Shown here in pieces: positions 9,787 to 18,156 of a stretch of DNA of 64,000 nt. The stretch lies in NCBI RefSeq assembly GCF_900101435.1, contig NZ_FMZH01000008.1, forward strand, positions 186,001-250,000. The letters run 5' to 3'. Made by a program: the position numbers and the translations under genes. Below the pieces are notes generated by a model that had not been told where the DNA came from, ran no database searches, and saw nothing but the letters and a program-made list of their open reading frames with translations. This DNA is from Pedobacter soli. Its GTDB lineage: Bacteria; Bacteroidota; Bacteroidia; Sphingobacteriales; Sphingobacteriaceae. Positions within the stretch are counted from its first letter, which is position 1. Each line of letters begins with the position of its first letter.

Positions 9787-10277
9787 GTTTCGGGATAATT
9801 AATTTATAAAAAAAGTCATAATCAAATTTTGATTTGTACTCGCCTGGGTGCCTAATGCCTTAACACGCCGTTGCTAAAAGTATAGCCCTGGCCTTTTAAT
9901 TTCGCAATAAACACAGCAATAAATATAATTGAATACCTAAGTGAACGTAAATAGTGTTCAGCTTATCAAACCATTTTAATGCGATAAAATTAATTTTTTT
10001 TATTGAGAATAACAAGCTGTAAAGCAGTTAGTTAAAATATTTTTGGTAAAACGTTTTTCTAAGCAGTTGAAAATAAATAGTTGATATTCAGCTAGTAATT
10101 TTATTTGTCAGTAATCATTTCCAGGTTAGCCCTCATTTCACTATTATTATTGATTATAGTTAAAAAAACTGATCATCAGTACAACGTAAGGTTGTGCAAA
10201 ATTTATCATTTATGTATTTTTAATTATACGTAAATTAACTATAATTGTTGATTATTTATAAAATTATCTTTTTTCTA
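9787..10277. other. AT-rich divergent intergenic region
   Basis: These 491 bases separate the divergent DUF3606 and small beta-barrel genes. I see no gene. There is a short palindrome AATCAAA-TT-TTGATT (about 9820-9834) close to the DUF3606 start, and a small stem ACAACG...GGTTGT near 10180-10196. The base composition is strongly AT, suited to promoters in both directions. Confidence 0.4.
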
Positions 10278-10493
10278 ATGGGCGACAAGAGAAGGGGAGA
10301 GATTGTAGAAATTGATTTTGAAAACGGGCTGGGTACCATCATTGATGAAAACGGCCAGGACATTCAGTTTCAGTTAGATGAAATCCCCGGGCAGGTTAAT
10401 CTGAACGCGAAAGTGTTTTTTGATATTGATTTAGGCCTGAGTGGCCTGGTAGCGGTTAAAGTTGAGTATGAAAATATAAAAGTGCCGGGCTAG
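10278..10493 (+). CDS. Small cold-shock-domain-like protein without the RNA-binding aromatics
   Basis: The 71-residue reading starts at the ATG of MGDKRRGEIVEID; an in-frame TTG 11 codons earlier would add only a hydrophobic stretch, so ATG is preferred. The pattern GEIVEIDFENGLGTIIDENGQ, then DIQFQLDEI, then a C-terminal GLSGLVAVKVE follows the five-strand order of a cold-shock domain. However, RNP1 (KGFGFI in real CspA) is NGLGTI here, and RNP2 (VFVHF) is IQFQL. Nucleic-acid stacking residues are therefore missing. It could be a diverged OB-fold protein with another partner. It converges with the histidine kinase gene, with 11 nt between stops. Confidence 0.65.
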   Translation: MGDKRRGEIVEIDFENGLGTIIDENGQDIQFQLDEIPGQVNLNAKVFFDIDLGLSGLVAVKVEYENIKVPG

Positions 10494-10504
10494 TCGTCAG
10501 TATT

Positions 10505-12364
10505 TTAAGGAGCGATTGTTTGTTCCACGGGCAGGCTAAAATAAAAGGTAGAGCCTTTTCCAAATTTACTTTCTACCCATATTTTTCCTTCATGCCTTTT
10601 AATAATTTCGGCGCAAATATATAAGCCTACCCCAAAGCCAGCAATGGTTTTGGTTATTGCACTGTCTACCCGGAAAAAACGGTCGAATAACCTGGGTATA
10701 TTGTTTTCTTTAATGCCAATACCCTCATCTTCCACACTGATAATTACTTCATTATCAGTTTTTTCGCATTTGATGGCAATAAACGAATCTTTTTTAGAGT
10801 ATTTGGCCGCATTGCCAATCAGGTTACTGATCACATTGCCAATTTTTTCCATATCGGCATTTACAATGGTTTGTTCTGTACCAATTACCTGTATAAAGTG
10901 ACTCGGTAACACAATCCTGTTCTCTTCTGCAATACTCTTGATTAAGGCAATTACATCAAAATCAGTTTTGTTCAATAAAATCTTGCCCGATTCCAGCAGC
11001 GAAACATTCAAAAAACCATCAATCATTAACGACATTCTTTTCAATTGAAGATTTACCTTGTCGAGTGTATCAATAGCGAAACTGTTTTCGGTTTCCTTTA
11101 ACTTAAATTGCAAAAGCTGTACATATGCACTTAACGAGGTTAGTGGTGTTTTAAGTTCGTGACTAACCATCCCGATGAAATCATTTTTCCGGAGCTCATC
11201 TTGTTTATGTTCGGTAATATCTAAAACTGCTCCTGCAATGTACACAGGCTTACCATCAGCATTATAGTAAGCTTTGCCTGCAGTTCTAAGCCATTTGGTT
11301 TTGTTTGCGGTGCTCTTTAGGTTTATCTGATATTCGACGTTAAAGGCCGACCGGTTGTGCAGCGCTTTGCGGATACTGGCCGAGAGAACTTCGAAATCTG
11401 CTTTGGCAATCATCCCCTTGGCTTCCTCAAGCCCCATGCGGTTATTTTCCAGTTCGTAAATCTGCTGTGCGCGTTCAGATAAGAGCACCTTTTTGCTTTC
11501 CAGATCTACATTCCACGAACCCATTTCCGAAGCATCCATGGCCAGTTTAAGTATGTCTTTGGCTTTTAAAAGCTCCTTTTTGAAGTTTACTTCTTCCGTA
11601 ATATCTTTAATAATAGCCAGGATGCGGGTAATCTCATTCTTGTCGTTTTTAAGCGGCTGGTATAAGGCTACAAAATATCCATCAAATGCTGCTGTAGAAA
11701 TTTTTAATTCGTTGAGGGTTAATGGCGCACCGGTTTTAAAAATTTCTTTCACCCTGTTTAATATGTGCCGCTGTTTTGCCAGTTCAGGTCGGGCTTGTTC
11801 CTGAGGGATTCCGATTACCTCTTTCCTCGTTTTACCCCAAAGCTTCAATATATTATCGTTGGCATATTCTGTAATCAGGTCAGGTCCTCTTAAAACACAC
11901 ATGCCCAGGGGGGCCTGCTCAAAAAAGCCTCTAAACCTGGCTTCGCTTTCCGATAGTTCAAACAGGATGCGCTCCAGGTCATTTTCATTAACCGGTACTT
12001 CTTTTAACGAGCAGATAATATATTCAACAGGATGGTCGTTTTGCAGCACCGGAGAAAACTCCAGCTCCCATTTTACATTTGGCGAATTGGAATAAATAGG
12101 ATGGATAACCAGGCTAACTGGCTTTTTAAATTCACTTACCTGTTGTACCGCATTAATTAATAAATCTCTCTCCTCATCCGATAGCAGCGTGGGAATAATA
12201 TCTACATCGTAAAACTTTAAATTTCCTCCAATACGTGCAATTAAAGCCTGGTAAGCGTCGTTATGCTCTACAACCACCAATACCGGTTTAATTTTAAAGA
12301 TAATTATTGGGTTATGAGCATGTTTTAATAAGGCTTTTAGCAAAGAGGAGGTTAAGTCTATCAT
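10505..12364 (-). CDS. Multi-PAS sensor histidine kinase
   Basis: This is a cytoplasmic kinase of about 619 residues. Order: a divergent PAS-like N-terminus (to about 125), a PAS (about 145-265, FRGFFEQAPLGMCVLRG), a second PAS with PAC tail (about 275-385, ending VLDITEHK), HisKA with the H-box MVSHELKTPLTSL, and an HATPase domain. The ATPase shows the N-box NLIGNAAKYSKK, G1 DEGIGI, F-box LFDRFFRVD and G2 GFGVGLYI. No membrane helix is seen, so it probably senses an internal signal. The first possible codon is a GTG at 12376; I prefer the ATG four codons later. No response regulator gene is adjacent, so its partner is elsewhere. Confidence 0.9.
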   Translation of the reverse strand: MIDLTSSLLKALLKHAHNPIIIFKIKPVLVVVEHNDAYQALIARIGGNLKFYDVDIIPTLLSDEERDLLINAVQQVSEFKKPVSLVIHPIYSNSPNVKWELEFSPVLQNDHPVEYIICSLKEVPVNENDLERILFELSESEARFRGFFEQAPLGMCVLRGPDLITEYANDNILKLWGKTRKEVIGIPQEQARPELAKQRHILNRVKEIFKTGAPLTLNELKISTAAFDGYFVALYQPLKNDKNEITRILAIIKDITEEVNFKKELLKAKDILKLAMDASEMGSWNVDLESKKVLLSERAQQIYELENNRMGLEEAKGMIAKADFEVLSASIRKALHNRSAFNVEYQINLKSTANKTKWLRTAGKAYYNADGKPVYIAGAVLDITEHKQDELRKNDFIGMVSHELKTPLTSLSAYVQLLQFKLKETENSFAIDTLDKVNLQLKRMSLMIDGFLNVSLLESGKILLNKTDFDVIALIKSIAEENRIVLPSHFIQVIGTEQTIVNADMEKIGNVISNLIGNAAKYSKKDSFIAIKCEKTDNEVIISVEDEGIGIKENNIPRLFDRFFRVDSAITKTIAGFGVGLYICAEIIKRHEGKIWVESKFGKGSTFYFSLPVEQTIAP

Positions 12365-12563
12365 AATTTGGTTCACGCTTATCCAAATATAATCCTTAGC
12401 AGGCTAATCACCAACCAATTTATATCAATAGCTTAAAATTATCTGGTAATGTACTTCTTGTATTAATAAAAAGCTGTTTTCTTATGGTTTAAAACCTTTT
12501 TATACTACTTTTTATAAATAATATTTTTTTAAAACATTATTCGGAGTTATACGTTTGTTCAGC

Positions 12564-12587
12564 GGATATCTGGTGCCTGGATATCTG
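12564..12587. repeat. Direct repeat GGATATCTG upstream of the Crp/Fnr gene
   Basis: GGATATCTG occurs at 12564-12572 and again at 12579-12587, a 15-bp period. It lies 34-57 nt before the regulator's ATG in an otherwise AT-rich leader. It may be an operator half-site pair; that is inference. Confidence 0.4.
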
Positions 12588-12620
12588 CCAGCTATTACCC
12601 TTAACACTTAATTGAGCTCC

Positions 12621-13250
12621 ATGAATCCCGAAAAAAAACATGCTTTAAATAAGTGGACCCATTTTAATGAGGTTTCGCCTTTGATTTCGCTTTTTAAAAC
12701 CTACCACGATTTAACTTCAGAAATCGAATACTTTATAAACCAGCATACCTTTCCTGTTGTTTTTAAAAAAAACAAATTTATATCCTCTCCTTTAGATCAT
12801 CATGATTATGCTTACCTTATCGTAAAAGGAATAGCCCGTGGCTATCTGAAAGAAGGGAAAACGGAAATGACTATCTGGATTGCTAAAGAAAATGAACTGA
12901 TTGGAAATAGTTACAGTGTTAACAGAGAGCATAAATCGGTGGAGACCTATATTCAGGCGCTGGAGGATATCGAAGCTGTAGCAATTCCACACGAAATGTA
13001 CACTCGACTTTATGATATGGATCATATTGCCAATTATATCGGGCGTAAAATTACCCAGTTTCATTACTTTCAGTCTTGCGAACGGGCATTGATTGCTAGA
13101 TTGCAGACTGCCGAAAAAAAATACATACGCTTTATGCAATCCTATCCGGACCTGGTAAGCAGGGTAGGTTTAAAATATATCGCCTGTTTTCTGGGGATGC
13201 GAATGGAAACGTTAAGTCGCATCAGATCCAGATTGCTGGTTGATGTTTGA
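12621..13250 (+). CDS. Crp/Fnr-family transcription regulator (paralogue 1)
   Basis: This is a 209-residue protein counted from the ATG at 12621 (a TTG three codons earlier is less likely). Residues of about 30-135 are a cyclic-nucleotide-binding beta barrel (YLIVKGIARGYLKEGKTEMTIWIAKENELIG). The C-terminus is a short winged-helix: RVGLKYIACFLGMRMETLSRIRSRL is the recognition-helix region. The phosphate-binding RxA of real CRP is not evident, so the ligand is unknown. It is clearly paralogous to the gene at 60202-60816, sharing the WIAKENE, INQHTFPV and METLSRIR blocks. It stands alone. Confidence 0.85.
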   Translation: MNPEKKHALNKWTHFNEVSPLISLFKTYHDLTSEIEYFINQHTFPVVFKKNKFISSPLDHHDYAYLIVKGIARGYLKEGKTEMTIWIAKENELIGNSYSVNREHKSVETYIQALEDIEAVAIPHEMYTRLYDMDHIANYIGRKITQFHYFQSCERALIARLQTAEKKYIRFMQSYPDLVSRVGLKYIACFLGMRMETLSRIRSRLLVDV

Positions 13251-13587
13251 TAGCGTTGAGTTGTGAGCATAGAGATGGAAAAAATGAGGATTAATTCTGT
13301 CTTATTTTGCTGTTATTTTAAAGTAAAAAAAATGTAAATAAAATGAGGTAGCGGAGTCCCTTATTTTTTAGTTGTAATGTTATATTTGCTAAATCCGACT
13401 GATTTCTAATACACATTTTTTGAATATGGCGGCTGTAAAAGGTGTTTTTTGGCTTCTGAAATGATTTTTGTGTATTTTTATTGAAAATTATTGTATTAGT
13501 AATCAGTGTGTTATGTTTTATTTTTAACTAAAAAACGTCATTTACACGATTTAACATTTCTTACTTACATTTTTTTAAAAAATTATA
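13251..13587. other. AT-rich intergenic stretch upstream of the candidate small RNA
   Basis: I find no gene here. The sequence is rich in T and A runs and leads into a clear -7 promoter box at 13588. Confidence 0.4.
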
Positions 13588-13595
13588 TATATTTG
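13588..13595 (+). promoter_or_regulatory. TATATTTG (-7) promoter box with no downstream gene before a terminator
   Basis: This is a perfect TAnnTTTG match in an AT-rich block. The next features downstream are a UUCG hairpin and an intrinsic terminator, not a start codon, so it would drive a short RNA. Confidence 0.6.
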
Positions 13596-13599
13596 TTCT

Positions 13600-13668
13600 T
13601 ACCCTTTCGAGGGTATGTTTTTCATAGGTAGATGTAGGGTCAGAACATTGTTCTGGCCCTTTTTTATT
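13600..13668 (+). ncRNA. Candidate small RNA of about 65-70 nt
   Basis: Predicted transcription would begin a few bases past the -7 box. The RNA would open with the perfect 6-bp hairpin TACCCT-TTCG-AGGGTA (13600-13615), an extra-stable UUCG tetraloop. About 20 unpaired bases follow, then the 11-bp terminator hairpin at 13636-13660 and T-run. No open reading frame of note fits inside. The preceding coding gene ends 350 nt earlier, so this is unlikely to be merely its terminator. No Rfam family was recognised by eye. Confidence 0.5.
13636..13667 (+). terminator. Strong intrinsic terminator
   Basis: AGGGTCAGAAC (13636-13646) pairs with GTTCTGGCCCT (13650-13660), a loop of three and one wobble, followed by TTTTTTA. 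It ends the candidate small RNA and sits 33 nt before the ubiX start. Confidence 0.88.
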
Positions 13669-13687
13669 TTTATCAATCCAGAAAGCC

Positions 13688-13695
13688 TACTTTTG
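13688..13695 (+). promoter_or_regulatory. TACTTTTG (-7) promoter box of ubiX
   Basis: This is a TAnnTTTG match only four bases before the ATG at 13700. If used, the transcript would begin at or next to the start codon (leaderless or nearly so). Confidence 0.55.
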
Positions 13696-13699
13696 TTTT

Positions 13700-14269
13700 A
13701 TGGTTAAAAAGAAAGTGATTGTGGCGGTTACAGGTGCCAGTGGTTCGGTTTATGCAAAAGTGCTGTTTGATGCGTTGTTAAAACTAAAAGATCAGATCGA
13801 AGCAGTGGGGGTGGTGATGAGCGATAATGCCAAAGAAGTTTGGCAGTTTGAACTGGGAAATCAGGATTATGACCAATTTCCGGATTTTAAATTCTATAGT
13901 AAAAACGATTTTAATGCTCCTTTTGCTTCAGGTTCGGCCAAATATGATACAATGATTATCGTGCCTTGCTCAATGGGTACTTTAGGGCGTATTGCACATG
14001 GAATTTCAAACGATTTAATCACCAGGGCTGCTGATGTAATCCTGAAAGAGCGCCGGAAACTGATTGCCGTAGTACGCGATACACCTTTCAGCTTAATCCA
14101 CATCAACAACATGAAAACCGTAACCGAAGCCGGCGGGATTATTTGCCCTGCCAACCCATCATTTTACAGTCTGCCCAAAAGCATCGAAGAAGTAGCCGGA
14201 ACGGTAGTTAGCCGGGTTTTGGATTTGGCAGGCTTCGAGCAGGAAAGCTACCGCTGGCAGGAAAAGTAA
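13700..14269 (+). CDS. ubiX: Flavin prenyltransferase UbiX
   Basis: This 189-residue protein makes prenylated FMN, the cofactor of UbiD-type decarboxylases. The N-terminal nucleotide-binding loop VAVTGASGSVYA, the block PCSMGTLGRIAHGISNDLITRAADVILKE and the C-terminal IICPANPSFY are the family hallmarks. Length is normal. Its partner, ubiD, is 24.6 kb away at 38274, so the pair is split here. Confidence 0.95.
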   Translation: MVKKKVIVAVTGASGSVYAKVLFDALLKLKDQIEAVGVVMSDNAKEVWQFELGNQDYDQFPDFKFYSKNDFNAPFASGSAKYDTMIIVPCSMGTLGRIAHGISNDLITRAADVILKERRKLIAVVRDTPFSLIHINNMKTVTEAGGIICPANPSFYSLPKSIEEVAGTVVSRVLDLAGFEQESYRWQEK

Positions 14270-14398
14270 TTGCTGCCGGGTAATTCACGGCTTGCAATTT
14301 ATAGCTAATTGAATGATTCAAAACGCAGCTTACATTGTTATCTCACTGTAATTTGTGCGCCAAGGCCATTCTAAACGCCTAATTCCGAACAAATTTCT

Positions 14399-14406
14399 TA
14401 TCTTTG
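14399..14406 (+). promoter_or_regulatory. TATCTTTG (-7) promoter box of mtaB
   Basis: This is a perfect TAnnTTTG match, eight bases before the ATG at 14415. It lies within the longer reading frame, which supports the later start codon. Confidence 0.65.
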
Positions 14407-14414
14407 CAGCCTCA

Positions 14415-15737
14415 ATGAAAAAGGTCGCATTTTATACATTAGGTTGTAAACTCAATTTCTCTGAAACCTCTACTATCGGTCGTTTATTTACCGATGCTGG
14501 CTATGCTGTGGTAGAATTTCAGGATCAGGCCGATGTTTATGTGATCAATACCTGCTCTGTTACCGACCATGCGGATAAAAAATGCCGTAAGGTGGTTAAA
14601 GAAGCTTTAAAATATTCGCCAAATGCTTTTGTAACCATTGTAGGTTGCTATGCGCAGTTAAAACCACAGGAAATTGCAGAGATAGAGGGCGTTGATATGG
14701 TTTTAGGGGCTGCCGAGAAATTCAGGATTGTAGAATATATTACCGATTTAACCAAACAGCCTAAAGCGGTGGTGCACCAGCAGAATATCGAAAAGGTAAA
14801 CCATAATTTTATTGCATCTTATTCTATTGGTGATAGAACCCGTACTTTCTTAAAAGTGCAGGATGGTTGCGATTATCCGTGTACCTATTGTACCATTCCA
14901 TTAGCGCGTGGTGCGAGCCGTAGCGATACCATCGAAAATGTGGTTAACCGTGCTAAAATGATTGCCGAAAGTGGTGTGAAAGAAATCGTGTTAACGGGGG
15001 TAAACCTGGGCGATTTTGGTATCCGCAATGGTGAACGTGAAGATAAATTTTTCGATTTGGTTAAAGCGCTTGATGAAGTTGAAGGCATTGAAAGAATCCG
15101 GATATCATCGATTGAACCCAATTTGTTAAGCAACGAAATTATTGAGTTTGTGGCCACTTCAAAAAGATTTGTGCCACATTTCCATATTCCTTTACAATCA
15201 GGTTCTGATAAAATACTGGGTTTAATGCGCCGTCGTTACCGCAGGGATTTATATGTAGAACGCGTAGCCAAAATTAAAGCCGTAATGCCACACTGTTGTA
15301 TCGGTGTTGATGTGATTGTGGGTTTCCCTGGCGAAACTAAAGAAGATTTCTTAGATACTTACCAGTTTTTAAACGGACTGGATATTTCTTATCTGCACGT
15401 ATTTACCTATTCGGAGCGCGAACTAACCGTAGCTGCCGAAATGAAAGGTGTGGTTGCAGGCAGCGAACGGAATGAGCGGAGTAAAATGCTTCATATCCTG
15501 TCGGATAAAAAGCGCAGGGCTTTTTACGAATCGCAAATTGGTAGCGATGCCGAAGTGCTTTTCGAAGCCGATCAAAAATCAGGTTACATGCATGGTTTTA
15601 CCAAAAACTATGTAAAAGTACGTGCCAAATACGATCCTATTATGGTTAATGAGCTAAAAGCCGTTAAACTTGTAGCCATTACCGCTGATGGAGAAGTTGA
15701 AGTAGCCGAACTGGAAACAGCCTACGCACATCATTAA
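14415..15737 (+). CDS. mtaB: tRNA t6A37 methylthiotransferase MtaB
   Basis: This 440-residue radical-SAM enzyme converts t6A37 to ms2t6A37 in tRNAs reading ANN codons. The N-terminal MTTase domain has its three cluster cysteines in LGCKLNFSE, NTCSVTD and VGCYAQ. The radical-SAM cluster is CDYPCTYC. A TRAM-like tail follows (from about residue 375, GYMHGFTKNYVKV). The reading frame extends 20 codons further up, but the promoter box at 14399-14406 and the family's usual start MKKVAFYTLGCK favour 14415. Confidence 0.94.
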   Translation: MKKVAFYTLGCKLNFSETSTIGRLFTDAGYAVVEFQDQADVYVINTCSVTDHADKKCRKVVKEALKYSPNAFVTIVGCYAQLKPQEIAEIEGVDMVLGAAEKFRIVEYITDLTKQPKAVVHQQNIEKVNHNFIASYSIGDRTRTFLKVQDGCDYPCTYCTIPLARGASRSDTIENVVNRAKMIAESGVKEIVLTGVNLGDFGIRNGEREDKFFDLVKALDEVEGIERIRISSIEPNLLSNEIIEFVATSKRFVPHFHIPLQSGSDKILGLMRRRYRRDLYVERVAKIKAVMPHCCIGVDVIVGFPGETKEDFLDTYQFLNGLDISYLHVFTYSERELTVAAEMKGVVAGSERNERSKMLHILSDKKRRAFYESQIGSDAEVLFEADQKSGYMHGFTKNYVKVRAKYDPIMVNELKAVKLVAITADGEVEVAELETAYAHH

Positions 15738-16120
15738 GAAAGTCAGAAGTCAGGTGTCCGATGTCAGAAGTCTCGGTCTTTTTACCACCTCAGACACCTA
15801 AGCACACCTGAGTAGCGGGCGATAGATTAAGCGCCCAGACTTCCAACCTCCGACTTTCCTTTTTAACCATAAAGCACACAAAGGTAAAAAGACGCAGAGG
15901 GCACAGAGCCGGGTGTTTTATTCCATCGTCTATTTTTACATCTTCCATCCGTTTTCCTCCCAACTCCAAACTCGCTCGACCACCTCAGACACCTAAGCGC
16001 ATCTAAGCTTTAGTCTTTATTCTTTCTGCTTTAGTCTTTCTGCTTTTAGCTTTAGTCTTTAGTCTTTCTGCTTTCCGCTTTAGTCTTTAAGCTTCGCTTT
16101 GGTCTTTACTCTTTCTTTCC
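15738..16120. repeat. Block of mixed intergenic repeats between mtaB and lgt
   Basis: The block starts with phrases of the AGTCAGAAGTC type (15741 on and 15763 on), with reverse-complement-like phrases CAGACTTCCAACCTCCGAC at about 15836-15854, so it can fold back. The 20-mer ACCACCTCAGACACCTAAGC occurs exactly twice (15784-15803 and 15979-15998). Between them is an AAGCACACAAAGGTAAAAAGA-like segment. From about 16007 to 16090 the phrase CTTTAGTCTTTCTG is repeated in degenerate tandem. There is no gene. Confidence 0.8.
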
Positions 16121-16128
16121 TATCTTCG
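16121..16128 (+). promoter_or_regulatory. TATCTTCG near-consensus -7 box of lgt
   Basis: One base differs from TAnnTTTG, and it lies 15 bases before the ATG at 16144, immediately after the repeat block. Confidence 0.45.
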
Positions 16129-16143
16129 CAACAAATAATTTGT

Positions 16144-17292
16144 ATGTTTCCTACCGTTTCACATTTCTTAGAGTACTTATTCGGAATTAACCTGCCGCTT
16201 CCTTTTAACACTTTCGGTGTTTTTGTAGCACTTGCTTTTGTTGCTGGCTATTGGGCATTTACAAAAGAGCTTAAGCGCAAAGAAGCTTTGGGTATTTTAC
16301 ATCCCATCAAAAAAACGGTAGTAATTGGTAAACCTGCCACAACTTCAGAACTGGTTATGAATGGCCTTTTTGGTTTTGTAATCGGTTATAAACTGGTTTA
16401 CGCATTTTTAAACTATAAGCTTTTTGTAAACGATGCACAATCGGTCTTAATGTCGGCTAAAGGCAATATTCTGGGCGGTTTATTTTTTGCAGGCTTATTT
16501 GCTTATTGGGATTATACAGAGAAAAACAAACATAAGTTAGATAAACCAAAGGAAACCCAGGTTACGGTTCATCCATATCAAACCATGAGCAATCTGATTG
16601 TTTGGGCGGCCATTTGGGGCTTTTTGGGTGCAAAATTCTTCGATAATTTAGAATATTGGGATGATTTTGTACAGCATCCTATTGAAAGATTGTTATCATT
16701 CAGTGGCTTAACCTTTTATGGTGGTTTAATTTGTGGAGGGGCTGCGGTATTAATCATTGCCAGAAGAAATGGCATCAAACCTTTGCATATGCTCGATGTA
16801 GGTGGGCCGGGAATGATGTTGGCTTACGCTGTTGGCCGTATTGGTTGCCATATGGCAGGTGATGGCGACTGGGGAATAGTTAACCCTAACCCAAAACCAT
16901 TTTCGTGGCTACCAGACTGGTTGTGGTCTTATAAGTACCCAAATAACGTAGTAGGTGAAGGTATTCCAATTCCGGGATGCAGCGGTAAGTTTTGTAATGA
17001 GCTGGCGCAGGGGGTATATCCAACACCCATTTACGAGGTAATTATCTGTTTAATCCTTTTCGCCTTCCTTTGGAGCATCAGAGATAAAATAAAAGCACCA
17101 GGTTTAATGTTCGGGATCTACATGATCTTAAATGGCCTTGAACGCTTCTGTGTCGAGTTAATTCGTGTGAACTCGAAATATCACGTAGGCAGCTTATCTT
17201 TTACACAAGCAGAAATGATTTCTACTTTTCTGGTAGTAGGTGGTATTGCTTTAAGCGCCTATGCTTTAAGGAATAAGAATAAACTGGCTTAA
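16144..17292 (+). CDS. lgt: Prolipoprotein diacylglyceryl transferase Lgt
   Basis: This 382-residue polytopic membrane enzyme transfers diacylglycerol from phosphatidylglycerol to the lipobox cysteine of prolipoproteins, the first step in lipoprotein maturation. The Lgt signature region is in YAVGRIGCHMAGDGDWG (about residues 232-248), with the essential Arg in VGRIGC. Several helices flank it, and the end NGLERFCVELIRVN is also typical. It is longer than the E. coli protein (291), with an extra loop around residues 45-160, as seen in Bacteroidota. The reading frame extends 15 codons earlier into the repeat block; the ATG at 16144 is preferred. Confidence 0.93.
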   Translation: MFPTVSHFLEYLFGINLPLPFNTFGVFVALAFVAGYWAFTKELKRKEALGILHPIKKTVVIGKPATTSELVMNGLFGFVIGYKLVYAFLNYKLFVNDAQSVLMSAKGNILGGLFFAGLFAYWDYTEKNKHKLDKPKETQVTVHPYQTMSNLIVWAAIWGFLGAKFFDNLEYWDDFVQHPIERLLSFSGLTFYGGLICGGAAVLIIARRNGIKPLHMLDVGGPGMMLAYAVGRIGCHMAGDGDWGIVNPNPKPFSWLPDWLWSYKYPNNVVGEGIPIPGCSGKFCNELAQGVYPTPIYEVIICLILFAFLWSIRDKIKAPGLMFGIYMILNGLERFCVELIRVNSKYHVGSLSFTQAEMISTFLVVGGIALSAYALRNKNKLA

Positions 17293-17352
17293 ACTAATCT
17301 TTTTAAATTCATTTTAAACTCAACAAACCTTTATGGGTTTTGTTAAACCGTT

Positions 17353-18141
17353 ATGAATTACGAACTAATATGCAATAAAGTAATCGCTATTGTTAGGCTT
17401 ACCGGAAATTTTATCCGTAAAGAAGCCATGCAGTTCGATGCACAGAAAATAGAATACAAAGGTTTAAACGATATGGTTTCTTATGTAGATAAAACTGCAG
17501 AACAGAAACTGGTCCAAAACCTCGAAAAACTGATTCCTGATGCAGGTTTTATCACCGAAGAGAAAACCATCAGCAGGGTAGGGAAAACTTATACCTGGAT
17601 TATAGATCCTTTAGATGGTACAACCAATTTTATTCACGGTATCCCGGCTTATGGCATTAGTGTGGCGCTTTACGAAGATGGCCAGCCTGTTGTAGGTGTG
17701 GTGTACGAATTAAACAGGGCCGAAATGTTTTACTCGTTTAAAGGTGGGAAGGCTTATTTAAACAAGAAAGAAATCAGCGTTTCGGTTAATCCTGATCTTA
17801 AATCGAGCTTACTGGCTACAGGTTTTCCGTATTACCAGTTCGATAAGCAAGATAAATACCTGAAATTATTGGCCGAAATGATGCAGAAAAGCCATGGCGT
17901 TCGCCGCATTGGTGCAGCTGCAATAGATTTGGTTTACACGGCTTGCGGGCGCTTTGATGCTTTTTTTGAGTATAACCTGCAGCAATGGGATTTCGCAGCT
18001 GGTTGCTTTATTGTTCAGCAGGCTGGTGGCGAGGTTTTCGATTTTGCTGGTGGTAATAACTACTTCGATAAAAGAGAAATTCTGGCAACCAATGGTAAGT
18101 TAACTGCCGAAATGCTGGAGGCCATCAAGAGATATTTTTAA
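17353..18141 (+). CDS. suhB: Inositol monophosphatase family protein
   Basis: This 262-residue Mg-dependent phosphatase has motif A DPLDGTTNFIHGIP (about residues 83-96) and motif B WDFAAGCFIVQQAGGEV (about 215-231), which ligate the metals, plus the upstream EEKT glutamate. Bacterial members dephosphorylate inositol-1-phosphate or related sugar phosphates; E. coli SuhB also helps rRNA transcription. The symbol is by family, not by proven orthology. It follows lgt by 60 nt and may be co-transcribed. Confidence 0.88.
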   Translation: MNYELICNKVIAIVRLTGNFIRKEAMQFDAQKIEYKGLNDMVSYVDKTAEQKLVQNLEKLIPDAGFITEEKTISRVGKTYTWIIDPLDGTTNFIHGIPAYGISVALYEDGQPVVGVVYELNRAEMFYSFKGGKAYLNKKEISVSVNPDLKSSLLATGFPYYQFDKQDKYLKLLAEMMQKSHGVRRIGAAAIDLVYTACGRFDAFFEYNLQQWDFAAGCFIVQQAGGEVFDFAGGNNYFDKREILATNGKLTAEMLEAIKRYF

Positions 18142-18156
18142 TAGTTCAATCCATTG

